Positions 26,670 to 35,768 are shown, counted from the first letter of the stretch. The stretch: 64,000 nt of DNA from Mesorhizobium sp. M8A.F.Ca.ET.218.01.1.1 (GCF_004791165.1 NZ_SRUZ01000003.1:558001-622000); one strand, 5' to 3'. Program-made: numbers and translations. Notes: generated by a model not told the origin, from the letters alone.

Positions 26670-27641
26670 TTGATCAGATCAGTTGTGCGCGGCACGGGCT
26701 CCGCGCTGCCCCGCCGCATCATGAAGAATGCCGATTTTGAAGGCATGGTCGAGACCTCCGACGAGTGGATCGCCCAGCGCACCGGCATCCGCCAGCGCCA
26801 TATCGCGGCTGACGACGAGACGACGGCTTCCCTGGGCGAGGCCGCGGCGCGCGCCGCCCTTGCCGATGCCGGATTGACCCCGGACGACGTCGATCTGATC
26901 GTGCTGGCGACTTCGACGCCAAACAACACCTTCCCCGCCACTGCCGTCGAAATCCAGAACCGGCTCGGTATGCACCACGGTTTTGCCTTTGACATGCAGG
27001 CGGTGTGCTCCGGCTTCGTCTATGCGGTGGTGACAGCCGACCTCTATATCCGCGGCGGCCTGGCAAAGCGCGTGCTGGTCATCGGTTCGGAAACCTTTTC
27101 GCGCATTCTCGACTGGAGCGATCGCTCGACCTGCGTGCTGTTTGGCGACGGCGCCGGTGCGCTGGTTCTGGAAGCGGGCGAGGGGGCCGGCACGATCGCC
27201 GACCGGGGCGTGCTGGCGGCCAGCCTGCGTTCCGACGGCGCGCACAAGGAGAAGCTCTTCGTCGACGGCGGACCGTCGACGACGGGAACGGTCGGTCATT
27301 TGCGCATGGAAGGCCGCGAAGTCTTCAAGCACGCGGTCGGCATGATCACCGATGTCATCGAGGCGACCTTCTCGGCCTCTGGCATTACCGCCGAAGACCT
27401 TGACTGGTTCGTGCCTCACCAGGCCAATAAACGGATTATTGACGCTTCAGCCAAGAAGCTCGGGATAGCAGAGCAAAAGGTGGTGGTGACCGTCGATTTG
27501 CACGGTAACACCTCGGCTGCCTCCGTACCGCTGGCGCTGTCGGTGGCCGTCGCCGACGGCCGCATCAAGAAGGGTGACCTGGTGCTCCTGGAGGCGATGG
27601 GCGGCGGCTTCACCTGGGGCGCCGTTCTGGTTCGCTGGTAA
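26670..27641 (+). CDS. fabH: 3-oxoacyl-ACP synthase III (FabH)
   Basis: FabH starts fatty-acid chains by condensing acetyl-CoA with malonyl-ACP. The 323-residue protein shows the catalytic triad in context: cysteine in [12 protein letters not shown], histidine in [13 protein letters not shown] and asparagine in [15 protein letters not shown]. The start is a TTG at 26670 (reading M-I-R-S-V-V-R-G) after GGAAAGAA; no ATG lies at a suitable place. It is co-transcribed with plsX. Confidence 0.96.
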   Translation: MIRSVVRGTGSALPRRIMKNADFEGMVETSDEWIAQRTGIRQRHIAADDETTASLGEAAARAALADAGLTPDDVDLIVLATSTPNNTFPATAVEIQNRLGMHHGFAFDMQAVCSGFVYAVVTADLYIRGGLAKRVLVIGSETFSRILDWSDRSTCVLFGDGAGALVLEAGEGAGTIADRGVLAASLRSDGAHKEKLFVDGGPSTTGTVGHLRMEGREVFKHAVGMITDVIEATFSASGITAEDLDWFVPHQANKRIIDASAKKLGIAEQKVVVTVDLHGNTSAASVPLALSVAVADGRIKKGDLVLLEAMGGGFTWGAVLVRW

Positions 27642-27742
27642 GTGGAGAACGGTCCGGTTTCGGTCCTTGACCTTGCCGGATCAATTACTTAGGCTCTGCC
27701 GCTGTTGTGCCGATTTTACGTTTGAACTGATGGGACGGTCGC

Positions 27743-28066
27743 ATGGGGGGAAAAACACTTACTCGCGCCGACCTGGCCGAGGCCGTCTACAGAAAGGTCG
27801 GCCTGTCGCGCACTGAGTCCGCCGAACTCGTCGAGGCCGTGCTGGACGAAATCTGTGAAGCGATCGTGCGCGGCGAGACAGTGAAGCTGTCGTCCTTCGC
27901 GACATTTCATGTCCGCTCCAAGAATGAGCGCATCGGACGCAATCCCAAGACCGGCGAGGAAGTTCCGATCCTGCCGCGTCGGGTGATGACCTTCAAATCG
28001 TCCAACGTGTTGAAGAGCCGCATCTTGCGTTCTCACCAGAACAGCAAGGCCAAGGGCGGCAAATAG
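27743..28066 (+). CDS. ihfA: Integration host factor alpha subunit
   Basis: IHF is the heterodimeric DNA-bending protein. The 107-residue product has the HU/IHF fold with [20 protein letters not shown] and the DNA-binding arm [20 protein letters not shown]. Its place after plsX-fabH and before a MerR-family gene is the standard rhizobial order for ihfA, as opposed to ihfB. It starts about 100 bases after fabH. Confidence 0.94.
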   Translation: MGGKTLTRADLAEAVYRKVGLSRTESAELVEAVLDEICEAIVRGETVKLSSFATFHVRSKNERIGRNPKTGEEVPILPRRVMTFKSSNVLKSRILRSHQNSKAKGGK

Positions 28067-28189
28067 CCTTCATTGCACGGTTGAAAACCGGCGCCGCGAT
28101 GACGGCGGGCTTGAATATTGCTTCACAAACCGCTGAAATAAGGCCCGATTCGGCGGGTATGGCCGGATTGGTGTTCTGGCGTATGATCT

Positions 28190-28209
28190 GTTCCGCGCTG
28201 GCGGAACAA
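28190..28209 (+). other. Small hairpin in the leader of the MerR gene
   Basis: GTTCCGC and GCGGAAC pair around GCTG near 28190-28209. No T-run follows. It lies in the 216-base ihfA-merR gap, where I see no other gene; it could be a weak ihfA terminator or a leader structure. Confidence 0.35.
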
Positions 28210-28282
28210 GCTCTTCTCCTCGTTGGGCGCGATCTCGTCTGAAGACCGTTCCGGGCCACGCTCCAGCGTGAGGATTTCGCCC

Positions 28283-28822
28283 ATGGACAAGAGCCCCGAC
28301 GCCTTCCGCACTATCAGCGAGGTCGCGGAAGATCTCGACCTGCCGCAGCATGTGCTGCGTTTCTGGGAGACGCGCTTCAACCAGATCAAGCCGATGAAGC
28401 GCGGCGGCGGCCGCCGCTACTACCGGCCGCAGGATGTCGAACTGATCAAGGGCATCCGCCACATGCTCTATGACCAGGGCTACACCATCAAGGGCGTGCA
28501 GAAGCTGCTACGCGAAAACGGCAATCATTTCCTGGTCGCCATCGGCAATGGCGACATGGCCGCGGTCGAGGCGATCTCGCAACGCAAGCAGGCCGACCAG
28601 GTGCCCCTGACGCCGGCCGCACAGCCGCGCGGCGGAGATGACGAACTGGTTGGCCAGCCAAGGGTCAAGCCCAGCCGCCGCTTTTTCGGCCTGGGCAAGA
28701 GCGACGAGGAAGGTCCGGTCGCGCCGGACGCGTCGAAACTCTCGCGTGACAATCGCGCGCTGCTGCAGGAGGCGCTGTTCGACCTCCTGGAATGCAAGCG
28801 TCTGCTTGACCAGGTGCGCTGA
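28283..28822 (+). CDS. MerR-family transcriptional regulator
   Basis: The 179-residue protein has an N-terminal MerR helix-turn-helix ([20 protein letters not shown], then [20 protein letters not shown]) in which the FWE..F motif marks the subgroup found next to ihfA. The C-terminal half is charged and lacks the cysteines of metal sensors, so the ligand is unknown. The ATG at 28283 follows GAGGATTTCGCC and was preferred to an in-frame start 60 bases upstream. Confidence 0.9.
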   Translation: MDKSPDAFRTISEVAEDLDLPQHVLRFWETRFNQIKPMKRGGGRRYYRPQDVELIKGIRHMLYDQGYTIKGVQKLLRENGNHFLVAIGNGDMAAVEAISQRKQADQVPLTPAAQPRGGDDELVGQPRVKPSRRFFGLGKSDEEGPVAPDASKLSRDNRALLQEALFDLLECKRLLDQVR

Positions 28823-28910
28823 CCGCCAGCACCGGGTGCTTTGACGCCTCGAAACCGGAACCGGCGGTCGGGTGAGGCGTTACGTTTCCTTCTGCAAGAC
28901 AAGGAAACGC

Positions 28911-29216
28911 ATGATGGCTTCATTTTCGACCCTTTCGGACATCGACCTCGAAAAGCAGGTCGCGGCTCTCTCGAGGGAACTCGCGGCGTTGCGCAAGGCA
29001 GTGTCAAAGCGGGGTGGCGTTTATTATGAAGACAGCCGTGATGCTGCTCTTGATACATATTCGGATCTTGCGGAGCGCCTGCGAGATGCCATGCCGGCAA
29101 TCCGCAGACAGGGCAGGGTGATCGAGAAATCGGCACGCGACCATCCGGCGGCCGCCGCTGCGGTCGGCCTTGTCGTGCTCGGTCTCGTCGCCAGCCTGCT
29201 GTTTAGCCGGCGCTGA
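28911..29216 (+). CDS. Small tail-anchored-like membrane protein, DUF883-like
   Basis: The 101-residue protein has an N-terminal helical part with heptad-like spacing (DIDLEKQVAALSRELAALRK) and a C-terminal membrane helix PAAAAAVGLVVLGLVASLLF followed by SRR. This is the layout of the DUF883/YqjD group of ribosome- or membrane-associated small proteins, although the match is loose. ATGs at 28911 and 28914 follow AAGGAAACGC. The function is unknown. Confidence 0.6.
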   Translation: MMASFSTLSDIDLEKQVAALSRELAALRKAVSKRGGVYYEDSRDAALDTYSDLAERLRDAMPAIRRQGRVIEKSARDHPAAAAAVGLVVLGLVASLLFSRR

Positions 29217-29241
29217 CTGCCACCCCAGGACAAGGAATCCT

Positions 29242-29282
29242 GAGAAATGGCGGCTCGCCTTTCCAGGCCGGCCGCCATTCTC
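29242..29282. terminator. Hairpin between convergent genes
   Basis: GAGAAATGGCGGC (29242-29254) and GCCGCCATTCTC (29271-29282) pair with one bulged A around a 16-base loop, between two convergent genes. It probably ends both transcripts. Confidence 0.5.
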
Positions 29283-29289
29283 ATTCATA

Positions 29290-30267
29290 TCAGCGATTTG
29301 TAGTGCCGCTCCGGCATCTGGCACGAAGCGCGTCGGCATAGAGGCGTACGGCCCGTTTGTGCTTCCGACGCAAGAATGCGGATTGATCGAGCCGCCACAG
29401 CCGTTCGATTTCCCCGGCGATCGCCGGGTTTGTCCATGTGCCATATCCGGCGGCCGAGTAGACGGTGACCTCGCCGGCATAGAGACGATCGTCGGTGACC
29501 AGAAAATCGATACGGATATAATCGAGGTCGCCGGCTATGCCGGGCGCGATCGAGATCGCCTGGCGGACATAGGCGACGAGCCGCGCATTGACAGGCAAGG
29601 CCTGGTCCTCCCCGGGATAGTCTGGATCGCGGCCGGGCAACGGATTGGCGTCGCGGTCGAACAGCAGCGAGCGCTTGGCGTGCTTATCCTCCACCCAGAC
29701 ATGGGATATCACCCCGCTACAGAGATGGACCTTGATGTCGGTGGCGATCGTCCCGCCGCTGAGTGCCAGCGGCTCCTCCACGAAAACGGCCGGTACGACA
29801 GGCCAATAGGCCCATTCGCCATTGCGCCGGCCGTAGCGTTTTTTGAGCCAGCGGCTGGCCTTGCGCACGATGGCGGCGCGATCGGGTTCGCCGTTGGAGA
29901 CAAAAATGTTCATGGCGCAGCCATGGTTTGCCTTGACCACGACGTCTCCGGTCAGCAGGTCAGGTGGAAGGTCGGCAGGGTCGCGCCCGGACCAGAGCGT
30001 CTTTGGCACGGCGACATCGCGGCAGGTTTCCCGGATATGAGCCTTGGCCGCGAGCTTGTCGGTCAGCGTCACGAATAGCGGGTTGCGATCGAGGATCTTT
30101 CGCCAGAGCAAAAGCTCGTTATAGCGCACGGGCGCGGCCGGATTGGGCAGATAGCCCAGTTTCATGACAAATCGTACGACAAGGACAGGATGGCGCAGCG
30201 TCAGCCACAATCGCGCGACCGACAGGACAATGCGGTCTGTCCGGGAAAGATCGGCCTTGGCCGTCAT
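29290..30267 (-). CDS. TupA-like ATP-grasp family protein
   Basis: The 325-residue protein resembles the TupA-like ATP-grasp group that adds poly-amino-acid or similar decorations to surface polymers. Family-like segments are YNELLLWRKILDRNPLFVTL, TDKLAAKAHIRE, then TGDVVVKANHGCAMNIFV for nucleotide binding and IAGDLDYIRIDFLVTDDRLY with AGEVTVYSAAGYG near the C-terminus. No signal peptide is seen. It stands alone but within 3 kb of the exopolysaccharide cluster, so a role in surface polysaccharide modification is plausible, not shown. Confidence 0.75.
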   Translation of the reverse strand: MTAKADLSRTDRIVLSVARLWLTLRHPVLVVRFVMKLGYLPNPAAPVRYNELLLWRKILDRNPLFVTLTDKLAAKAHIRETCRDVAVPKTLWSGRDPADLPPDLLTGDVVVKANHGCAMNIFVSNGEPDRAAIVRKASRWLKKRYGRRNGEWAYWPVVPAVFVEEPLALSGGTIATDIKVHLCSGVISHVWVEDKHAKRSLLFDRDANPLPGRDPDYPGEDQALPVNARLVAYVRQAISIAPGIAGDLDYIRIDFLVTDDRLYAGEVTVYSAAGYGTWTNPAIAGEIERLWRLDQSAFLRRKHKRAVRLYADALRARCRSGTTNR

Positions 30268-30453
30268 CGGGGATACCCTGGCCTTGTTGGCGAAGCCTGA
30301 TCCGGCGCAGCGTGCCGGTTGGAAGTACCCCTTGCCGTATCGCGGTTTGGCGTCGCATCAAAGGCACTTGCTTGTTGTCGCTACAGCTGGACCGTCGCCG
30401 CCATCCGGCAGTCGGATTAGCCCGGGTCGTCCGGGCCAGGCATTGCATGACCG

Positions 30454-30495
30454 GAGAAGACCGGCCTCGAACAGGAAGCCAAGACCGGTCTTCTC
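30454..30495 (-). terminator. Long-loop inverted repeat after the His-rich gene
   Basis: GAGAAGACCGG (30454-30464) and CCGGTCTTCTC (30485-30495) are perfect inverted copies separated by 20 bases, 16 bases beyond the stop of the His-rich peptide. No T-run follows on the minus strand, so termination is uncertain. The rest of 30268-30511 shows no gene. Confidence 0.4.
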
Positions 30496-30511
30496 TGGCA
30501 GTCTGGTATGC

Positions 30512-30724
30512 TTAGTAGGTCTTCTTTGTCATCTTCTTCATGTGGTGATGATGATGGTGGTGGTGGTGATGGTGGTGATAGCGATGGTGGTGGCGATGAT
30601 GGTGATGGTGATGGTGATGATGCTTTGCCATCGGGGCCGCGTCCGCTCTCGTCGCGCCGACCACCGGCACCGCGAAAGCGATTGCAGCTGCAAGCCCGAG
30701 GGCCGAGAGGAGGGACTTCTTCAT
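30512..30724 (-). CDS. Secreted histidine-rich peptide (24 His)
   Basis: The 70-residue product has a clear signal peptide (KKSLLSALGLAAAIAFAVP, cleavage near TRADA-AP). The mature peptide of about 40 residues is APMAK, nine His, Arg, three His, Arg-Tyr, twelve His, then MKKMTKKTY: 24 histidines in a 27-residue block. Histidine codons alternate between CAT and CAC, so the tract is not a pure triplet repeat and has been kept by selection or is old. A role in binding nickel, zinc, copper or protons in the periplasm is plausible. No metal transporter is adjacent. The opposite strand reads as a Gly/Asp-rich frame, which is a shadow. Confidence 0.75.
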   Translation of the reverse strand: MKKSLLSALGLAAAIAFAVPVVGATRADAAPMAKHHHHHHHHHRHHHRYHHHHHHHHHHHHMKKMTKKTY

Positions 30725-30919
30725 TGGATCGTTTCCTTCTTTCGCAGGCAGGTATCAATCGGGCCGATATCCCGACCGCCGCGAATGGAATTACGCTCCT
30801 GAATTTTTTCGTCAGTATTTCCCGACTGTAGAATTTTGTTTCTGGACTGTTGCCGGGCAAGCCGGAGGGCCTGCACCGTTGCGAGGGCGCAGGCCGAAAG
30901 CCGTGTCGTCCGTTTTGGC

Positions 30920-31530
30920 CTACATAGGCGGGACCACACCTTTGTTTCCCACCACGACGCGGCTGGCACTCAGCGTGCCGTCAGCCTCGCGCTGAGCGGT
31001 AACGAAAACCGTCGCGCTTGGCTTGAGATCGGCCGCCGCGGCCGGCGCGAACGTGACGACGGGCGTACCGTCGGGTATCGAGATCTTCTTCGTCTGACCA
31101 TTGTCATAGGTCAACGTCACCGCCCGCCCGTTTATGTCGGTGACGTCGGCGACGGTGCCGTTGGTCATGCGGCTGTTCGGCTCAAGGTCCCAGGGGCGGT
31201 CCCCCTCGCCAGTGCCTTTCAAGGCAGCCGGAAAGACCACCACTTCCAGCGCGCCGCTGCCGCCGTCGGCCTTGGAGACAGAGGCGATGCCGAGGAAATC
31301 GCCCTGCTTGATGTCGTTTACAGACGCTTTGGCAACGCCAGCTTCCAGCCGTCTTTCAGCTTGATCGCGGAAGTATCGCCTTGACGGGTTTTCACGGTCA
31401 GCAGCGACGGCTCGAAACTGACCACCGTGCCGCGCACGCGCAATGCGTCCGCCGCCTGCGCGCTGGCCACACCGACGCCGGAAAGCATGGAAATCGTGCC
31501 GAGCACGAAGAGGGATGTCTTGAGGTTCAT
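30920..31530 (-). pseudogene. Secreted periplasmic protein gene with one frameshift
   Basis: The gene starts at ATG 31530 with a signal peptide (SLFVLGTISMLSGVGVASAQA) and reads LRVRGTVVSFEPSLLTVKTR and KLKDGWKLA, after which that frame ends at 31318. Another frame takes over at about 31336 (VAKASVNDIKQGDFLGIASV) and runs without a stop through EVVVFPAALKGTGEGDRPWD and VTFAPAAAADLKPSATVFV to VVGNKGVVPPM at 30920. Together they make one protein of about 200 residues; one base is missing near GCGTTGCC. The combined product resembles small beta-rich periplasmic proteins of unknown role. It could also be a sequencing error. Confidence 0.7.
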
Positions 31531-31814
31531 TAGGGGTATCCTTTTGGGAAAGGCTGGCTGGAACGGGATGGTTTCACGCCGGCGACATCGAGATAACGAC
31601 CGGATGGAGCGAAACTGCCGGGCAAAAGCCGCTCACGCGTTCAAAACAACTTGATCGGGACAGGACGAGGCAGCCGCATGGACATCCGCTTCCGCTTCAC
31701 GATCCCGTGACGGTCGGTTTGGCGCTTGGCAAATCGCCGGCGAGAGGGCATCTTCCTGCTCGTCTCAGGCAACATCCCATTTTGATCAAACGCTTTCAGC
31801 CAACGGAGTTGCCA

Positions 31815-32096
31815 ATGCCCAACAATGCAAAAAGCCACGCCCTCTCCGAACCATTAGCCAACGAGATCGGGCCCGATTACAATACCCTCAGGGCAATGCG
31901 GGAAACGCGCGGATACAGCCTCGAAGCGCTTTCCCTGACCTGCGGCCTCTCAGTCGACGAGATCGAGGACATCGAGAGCGGCCGAACGGCCGACCCGGCG
32001 AAGCTGCGTCGTATTGCGTCCGCGCTTCGTCTGCCCCAGGACGCTCCCATTGCTTCCGCACCGACACTGGCCGCACAAGGCCGGCCCCAGGCATAG
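31815..32096 (+). CDS. Small XRE-type helix-turn-helix regulator
   Basis: The 93-residue protein contains one XRE helix-turn-helix: YNTLRAMRETRGYSLEALSL, then TCGLSVDEIEDIESGR and DPAKLRRIASALRLP. The last 20 residues (APIASAPTLAAQGRPQA) are a flexible tail. The target is unknown. ATG 31815 was chosen because the HTH begins shortly after; the frame upstream has no similarity. It stands alone, with a strong terminator directly downstream. The 284 bases upstream (31531-31814) hold no gene that I recognise. Confidence 0.8.
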   Translation: MPNNAKSHALSEPLANEIGPDYNTLRAMRETRGYSLEALSLTCGLSVDEIEDIESGRTADPAKLRRIASALRLPQDAPIASAPTLAAQGRPQA

Positions 32097-32115
32097 GTCG
32101 GCGGCAGGCATGCCC

Positions 32116-32149
32116 AAGAAACCCGCCAAGCCCGCTTGGCGGGTTTCTT
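32116..32149 (+). terminator. Strong terminator after the XRE gene
   Basis: AAGAAACCCGCCAAG (32116-32130) and CTTGGCGGGTTTCTT (32135-32149) pair perfectly over 15 bases around CCCG, followed by GTTGATG. The A/T-rich base of the stem makes it usable in both directions. Confidence 0.85.
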
Positions 32150-32274
32150 GTTGATGCCGGCATTCTCCGGCAGGCCGGGCTTGCCGATCTGCAAATCGCA
32201 CGTGTTTATAGGTGCGACATCCAAATCCGCGCCGATCGCATCTGCCATGCAGCGGGAACCGTGAGTTTTTCGAT

Positions 32275-32736
32275 ATGAGCCTGGATTCCGTTGGTGCCTT
32301 CTTTGCTGCTCACGCGCCTGACATCGAGGTCATTGTCACGCAAGCAAGTTCGGCGACGGTGACGCTGGCGGCGGAGGCGCATGGCGTGTTGCCGGCGCAG
32401 ATCGCCAAGACCATCTGCCTTCGCGTCGGCGAGCGCACCATGCTGGTCGTGACCAGCGGCATCGCCAGGCTGGACAACCGCAAGTTCAAGGACCAGTTCG
32501 GCGGCAAACCGCGCATGCTGGACGCGCAAGAGGTTGTCGCTGCCACGAGCCATCCGGTGGGCGGTGTCTGTCCGTTCGGCCTGCCGTCACCGCTGCCGGT
32601 CTATTGCGACGTCTCGCTGCGTGAATTCGTCGAGGTGGTACCCGCCGCCGGCGCCACCAACGCTGCGGTGCGCGTTGCACCGCAGCGCATGGTTGAGCTT
32701 ACTGGCGCGCAATGGGTGGATGTGTGCCAAGGTTAG
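32275..32736 (+). CDS. YbaK/EbsC-type aminoacyl-tRNA deacylase
   Basis: The 153-residue protein has the YbaK fold used for hydrolysing misacylated tRNA (Cys-tRNA-Pro or similar). Seen: EVIVTQASSATVTLAAEAHG, QIAKTICLRVGERTMLVV, and SHPVGGVCPFGLPSPLPVYC with the conserved GGVCPFG. Length is typical for a stand-alone domain. ATG 32275 was chosen because the fold starts there. A tRNA-Pro gene lies 100 bases downstream on the other strand, probably a coincidence given its convergent orientation. Confidence 0.9.
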   Translation: MSLDSVGAFFAAHAPDIEVIVTQASSATVTLAAEAHGVLPAQIAKTICLRVGERTMLVVTSGIARLDNRKFKDQFGGKPRMLDAQEVVAATSHPVGGVCPFGLPSPLPVYCDVSLREFVEVVPAAGATNAAVRVAPQRMVELTGAQWVDVCQG

Positions 32737-32834
32737 CGCCGGATCCAATCAGGAGCTGAGCTGGGCAAAACGGGCAATTCGAGAATTAGGTGATGCGGCA
32801 GGGCGGACTTTTGGGGGCAAGTCCTGCTTCGTAA

Positions 32835-32911
<77 letters not shown>

Positions 32912-32922
32912 GACCGGTCGCG

Positions 32923-32951
32923 ATGTATCGTGATAACCCGGCTCGGGTCAA
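32923..32951 (-). promoter_or_regulatory. Probable promoter of tRNA-Pro
   Basis: On the minus strand TTGACC (32951-32946) is followed 16 bases later by GATACA (32929-32924). Transcription would begin about 6 bases before the mature tRNA 5' end at 32911. Confidence 0.5.
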
Positions 32952-32967
32952 CCGATTTCCGCGATAA

Positions 32968-34236
32968 TTATCTTGCCGCGATCGCTGGTTTGAATGAGGC
33001 CGGCAAGACCGGCCTCAACAGCCGCTGGTGGCGGTATTCCAGGGCGATGGCGCCCCAGATCAAGCCGAGCAGCAGGTACATGTGGCGCCAGTGGTCGATG
33101 TCGATGAAGGTGCCGAGCCCGATATTGCCGATAAAGGCGACGTAGGCGCACAGCAGGTAGGGCTGCCACGGCCGGTCGCGCAGCAGGATGCGGAATCCGG
33201 CCGATATCGTCCAGACGACCAGCGTCAGGAACGAGACGAAGCCGAGCCAGCCATAATCCATCAGCATTTTCAGCCAGATGTCGTGTGTGTCCTCGCCGTA
33301 GATCGTGCCGAAGACCAGCGGCCCGATGCCGAACGGGTGCTCCATGGCCATCTGGAAACCGATCGAGTAGCGCGCGAAGCGGCCGAGGCGGGCGGTGTCG
33401 TAGCTCTGTTCGAGGTGGGCGCGGCTGGAAAACATCTCCGCCACCCCAGGCAATTGCAATATGACGATGATGGCGACGGCAAGCAGCGACAGGGCGGCGA
33501 TGGTCATGATTACCACGCGCAGCCGGAACATGCCGCTGGCGCTCTGCAGGAACAGGCAGCCGGTGAGCAGGATGGCCGAGACCGCGAACATGCCCCAGGC
33601 GCCGCGCGAGAACGAGAAGAAAATACCGGCGCTGATGATCAGCAGCGGCACGGCCAGCAGCGGCATGCGCGTGACCGGTCCGGTCAACAGCAGATAGAGC
33701 AGGTAGATGCCGGGCAGCACCAGGAACGGCCCGAACACGTTCGGGTCCTGGAAGGCACCGGCGGCGCGGTCGTATTTGGTGAACATTTCCGTGCCGGGGA
33801 AGGCGTGGAAATAGCCTGCTATGCCAAGCAGCGACGTGGCCACGGCCGAGACGACATAGGCATTGAAGATCAGCCGGTAGAGGTTCGGCTGCGTTGCGGT
33901 GACCGATGCGAAGAACACCGCGCTGAAGGCGAGAAACAGCGACACGGCGAGATAGAGCGGCGTATAGGCGAGGTCCGCCATCTGCGTCATGGAGATCATG
34001 CCGCCGATGTTCATGGTCACCAGCAGCACCAGCAGCGGCATGGCCGCGCGCGAAATCCGCAGGCCGAACAGGGCCCAGATGGCGATAAGCGCGGCCATGT
34101 AAATTTCGTAAGGCGCCGGCTCGCTGATGACGAAGCCCGACAGAAGAATGCCGAGCACGACCGCGCTCGAGGAAATCAGCGTGATCAGCTTGGCGTTGAT
34201 CGCCGCGCGCGGCAGATCATGGCTGATCGCGCTCAA
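32968..34236 (-). CDS. O-antigen ligase/polymerase-type membrane protein (Wzy/WaaL-like)
   Basis: The 422-residue protein has about eleven hydrophobic segments and a large periplasmic loop (about residues 265-330) with SRAHLEQSYDTARLGRFARY and EHPFGIGPLVFGTIYG, followed by EDTHDIWLKMLMDYGWLGFV; the His near GEDTHD and GIGP motif are typical of O-antigen ligase/exopolysaccharide polymerase proteins. It should polymerise or ligate repeat units on the periplasmic face. Its start overlaps the stop of the glycosyl-phosphotransferase gene by 4 bases. No export flippase (Wzx) gene is in the cluster. Confidence 0.85.
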   Translation of the reverse strand: MSAISHDLPRAAINAKLITLISSSAVVLGILLSGFVISEPAPYEIYMAALIAIWALFGLRISRAAMPLLVLLVTMNIGGMISMTQMADLAYTPLYLAVSLFLAFSAVFFASVTATQPNLYRLIFNAYVVSAVATSLLGIAGYFHAFPGTEMFTKYDRAAGAFQDPNVFGPFLVLPGIYLLYLLLTGPVTRMPLLAVPLLIISAGIFFSFSRGAWGMFAVSAILLTGCLFLQSASGMFRLRVVIMTIAALSLLAVAIIVILQLPGVAEMFSSRAHLEQSYDTARLGRFARYSIGFQMAMEHPFGIGPLVFGTIYGEDTHDIWLKMLMDYGWLGFVSFLTLVVWTISAGFRILLRDRPWQPYLLCAYVAFIGNIGLGTFIDIDHWRHMYLLLGLIWGAIALEYRHQRLLRPVLPASFKPAIAAR

Positions 34237-35768
34237 TAGGCGTTTTCCGTATTGAGCAGCCGGATCGGCGTCAGGAACAGAATCCGCAGATCGAACAGCA
34301 GCGACCAGTTCTCGATGTAATAGAGGTCATACTCCGTCCGCATGCGGATCTTTTCATTGGTGTCCATCTCGCCGCGCCAGCCATTGATCTGCGCCCAGCC
34401 GGTGACCCCTGGCTTGACCTTGTGGCGCGCGAAATAGCCATCGACCACTTCGTTGTAGAGCAAATTGTGCGACTGCGCTGCTATGGCGTGCGGACGCGGA
34501 CCGATGAGCGAGAGCGAGCCGAGCAGCGAGTTGAAGAATTGCGGCAGCTCGTCGATCGAGGTCTTGCGGATGAAGCGGCCGACACGGGTGACGCGCGGAT
34601 CGTTCTTGGTCACCGTCTGCTTGGCGGTCGGGTCCGACCTGTCGGTGTACATAGAGCGGAATTTGTAGACTTCGATCACCTCGTTGTTGAAGCCGTGCCG
34701 CTTCTGCTTGAACAGCACCGGTCCCTTGCTGTCGAGCTTGATGGCGATGGCGGTGGCCAGCATAAAGGGCGAGAACGCGATGATGCCGATGAGGCTGAAG
34801 ATGATGTCGAAGGCGCGCTTGGCGACCGAATCCCAATCGTTGATCGGCTTGTCGAAGATATCGAGCATCGGCACCGAGCCGATGTAGGAATAGGCGCGCG
34901 GACGGAACTGCAGCGCATTGGAATGCGCCGACAGCCGGATGTCGACCGGCAGCACCCACAGTTTCTTCAGCAATTGCAGCACGCGCGACTCGGCGGTCAG
35001 CGGCAACGACACGATCAGCATGTCGATGCGGGCGATGCGGGCGAATTCGATCAGTTCCGAAATGGTGCCGAGCTTGGGATAGCCGGCGACGAGGGCTGGC
35101 GAACGCTTGTCGTTGCGGTCATCGAAGATGCCGCAGATGCGGATGTCATTGTAAGGCTGCTTTTCCACCGAGCGGATGAGCACTTCCGCCGCCTTGCCGC
35201 CACCGACGATGACGGCGCGCCGTTCCATGCTGCCATCGCGCGCCCAGCGCCGGATCAGCTTCGACATCACCAGCCTGAGGCCGAAGAGGCAGACAAAGGC
35301 AACGACGAACCAGGTGCCGAACAGCAGGCGCGAATAGTCTTGCGACATCTTCATGACGAATGCCGTCAACGCCATCAGGGCGAAGGTCCCGGCCCAGACC
35401 AGCAGGATGCGCCCGAAATTGGCGATCGGCCGCATCAGGGATACGACCTGGTAGCAATCCGTGACATCGAGCAGCACCACGGCGAGGAACGACGCGGCGG
35501 CGATCGTCAGCGGATATTGCCAGGCCAGGTAATTGAAGAATCCGACATAGTAGAAATAGACGCAAAGCCCCGAGACCAGCAGCACCGCGAATTCGACCAT
35601 GCGCAGCACGCCGCTGACCATGATCGGCGACATTGTATCGCGCCGGTATTGCGACGCGACCTGTCGGGCAACGTCGTTCATGCCGCCGGGCTTGTCGCCT
35701 TCGGCAGGGCCGTCGAATTTACGGACCGCTTCTGATGAAAAGCGGTGCGCGGGGTCGATCTCGTTCAT
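34233..35768 (-). CDS. Undecaprenyl-phosphate glycosyl-1-phosphotransferase (WcaJ/ExoY family)
   Basis: This 511-residue priming enzyme transfers a hexose-1-phosphate to undecaprenyl phosphate, starting polysaccharide repeat assembly. It has five membrane segments, a central Rossmann-like domain (about residues 180-300, AVIVGGGKAAEVLIRSVEKQ), then the catalytic bacterial sugar-transferase domain with KRAFDIIFSLIGIIAFSPFM, YKFRSMYTDRS, RKTSIDELPQFFNSLLGSLS and LIGPRPHA. The ATG at 35768 begins the conserved part; the open frame upstream continues into the next intergenic region. It is translationally coupled to the polymerase gene. Confidence 0.93.
   Translation of the reverse strand: MNEIDPAHRFSSEAVRKFDGPAEGDKPGGMNDVARQVASQYRRDTMSPIMVSGVLRMVEFAVLLVSGLCVYFYYVGFFNYLAWQYPLTIAAASFLAVVLLDVTDCYQVVSLMRPIANFGRILLVWAGTFALMALTAFVMKMSQDYSRLLFGTWFVVAFVCLFGLRLVMSKLIRRWARDGSMERRAVIVGGGKAAEVLIRSVEKQPYNDIRICGIFDDRNDKRSPALVAGYPKLGTISELIEFARIARIDMLIVSLPLTAESRVLQLLKKLWVLPVDIRLSAHSNALQFRPRAYSYIGSVPMLDIFDKPINDWDSVAKRAFDIIFSLIGIIAFSPFMLATAIAIKLDSKGPVLFKQKRHGFNNEVIEVYKFRSMYTDRSDPTAKQTVTKNDPRVTRVGRFIRKTSIDELPQFFNSLLGSLSLIGPRPHAIAAQSHNLLYNEVVDGYFARHKVKPGVTGWAQINGWRGEMDTNEKIRMRTEYDLYYIENWSLLFDLRILFLTPIRLLNTENAY

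Noticed and set aside
30508..30831. Gly/Asp-rich plus-strand frame
   Set aside because: It is the reverse strand of the histidine tract (CAT/CAC becomes ATG/GTG and GGT/GAT in other frames); the minus strand has a signal peptide and a proper start.
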